The notes under the pieces were generated by a model. It saw nothing but the letters and a program-made list of their open reading frames with translations. It was not told the DNA's origin and did no database searches. From Metopolophium dirhodum (Eukaryota; Arthropoda; Insecta; Hemiptera; Aphididae), in the NCBI RefSeq assembly GCF_019925205.1, contig NC_083567.1, positions 6,386,001-6,450,000 on the forward strand: a stretch of 64,000 nucleotides of DNA. Reading direction: 5' to 3'. How positions within the stretch are numbered: the stretch's first letter is position 1; each line of letters starts with the position of its first letter. Below are positions 63,601 through 64,000 of the stretch, piece after piece. The translations under genes were made by a program, and so were the position numbers.

Positions 63601-64000
63601 TAAATATCGATTGGACGACGGATGAAATTGATTATAATATTTTAGTGACGACATTTTAAATATTACATAAAAACGACCATACTTGAATTACAACAACAAT
63701 AATAATAATAATATGATAATCTTGTTGGTTTCAGTTCGTGTATACGTGCGAATTTCCTGTACGTTTCTTCATAATTGCAGTGAAACGTTAAAAAAAATTA
63801 CGAAATAACGGGAATATTTACTCAATTTAGTTACTTTGTTTAAAATCAAAAACGAACCATGTTGACACTTGAAATTTTAATCAAATATTTGTACTAGCAT
63901 ATTAATTATTATATTAGCATTTTCCACACAAAGTATAGTTTTCAAAGTGTTTTTAATCCTTTTTACTCTTTTAAAAATATATGATATTTTTTACTTTTTA

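Larger units (their letters stand above)
58822..64000. other. Right-hand region without a recognised gene
   Basis: Contains a decayed hAT-like end at 58898-58985, CpG-richer pockets at 59.43-59.86 and 63.2-63.6 kb, a high-copy repeat at 60351-60990 and several microsatellites. From 61.0 to 62.8 kb and from 63.65 to 64.0 kb I see nothing. The 63-kb pocket could be the 5' end of a gene outside the window. Confidence 0.5.

Noticed and set aside
1..64000. CRISPR array, bacterial operon, endosymbiont or mitochondrial insertion, endogenous virus
   Set aside because: No regularly spaced direct repeats, no ribosome-binding-site-led gene strings, no rRNA or intact tRNA gene, and no polymerase, capsid or mitochondrial protein motif seen in any frame.

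Overview
The window looks like nuclear DNA from a small-genome hemipteran, most probably an aphid. This is inferred from a very A+T-rich background, the constantly recurring words TAGGTA, GTAGGTAC and TAGGTACC, canonical GT-AG introns, an animal R7-type RGS gene, and many small DNA transposons. No bacterial-type gene organisation, rRNA, intact tRNA gene or CRISPR array is visible.

Layout. (1) 1-21.8 kb, minus strand: one recognisable protein-coding gene, an R7-family regulator of G-protein signalling (RGS9/RGS11-like). I assembled ten coding exons by eye, running from about 21,685 down to 155. They encode an N-terminal tail, the DEP domain, the DHEX/linker, the G-gamma-like (GGL) domain and the first part of the RGS domain. 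All junctions are GT-AG, all phases agree, and the 1,052 coding nucleotides give 350 codons plus two bases. The last RGS-domain exons lie beyond the left edge. Two introns are long (4.9 and 13.5 kb); they hold repeat copies, a hAT-type MITE and a 51-bp exon. (2) 21.8-36.5 kb: A+T-rich DNA with two copies of a high-copy repeat and no gene I can recognise, plus a small CpG-richer pocket near 30-31.3 kb. (3) 36.5-38.2 kb: a nested hAT-like element containing at least three other repeat fragments. (4) 39.9-42.1 kb: a strongly G+C/CpG-rich pocket with simple repeats, possibly a promoter or first-exon region of an unseen gene. (5) 43.7-52.2 kb: a cluster of compact inverted-repeat elements (MULE-like, TTAA-flanked, hAT-like and unclassified foldbacks) plus a tRNA-derived SINE. 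(6) 52.2-64 kb: mostly A+T-rich DNA with a non-autonomous Helitron at 58.1-58.8 kb, another high-copy repeat at 60.35-60.99 kb, and CpG-richer pockets at about 57.1, 59.4 and 63.2 kb.

How it fits together. The only supported gene product would act at the inner face of neuronal membranes. R7 RGS proteins bind G-beta-5 through the GGL domain and a membrane anchor through DEP/DHEX, and speed GTP hydrolysis on G-alpha-i/o. The rest is best read as intergenic or intronic DNA shaped by small transposons. I did not find evidence for a new multi-gene system; the most informative items are the hand-assembled RGS gene and the set of MITEs with readable target-site duplications.
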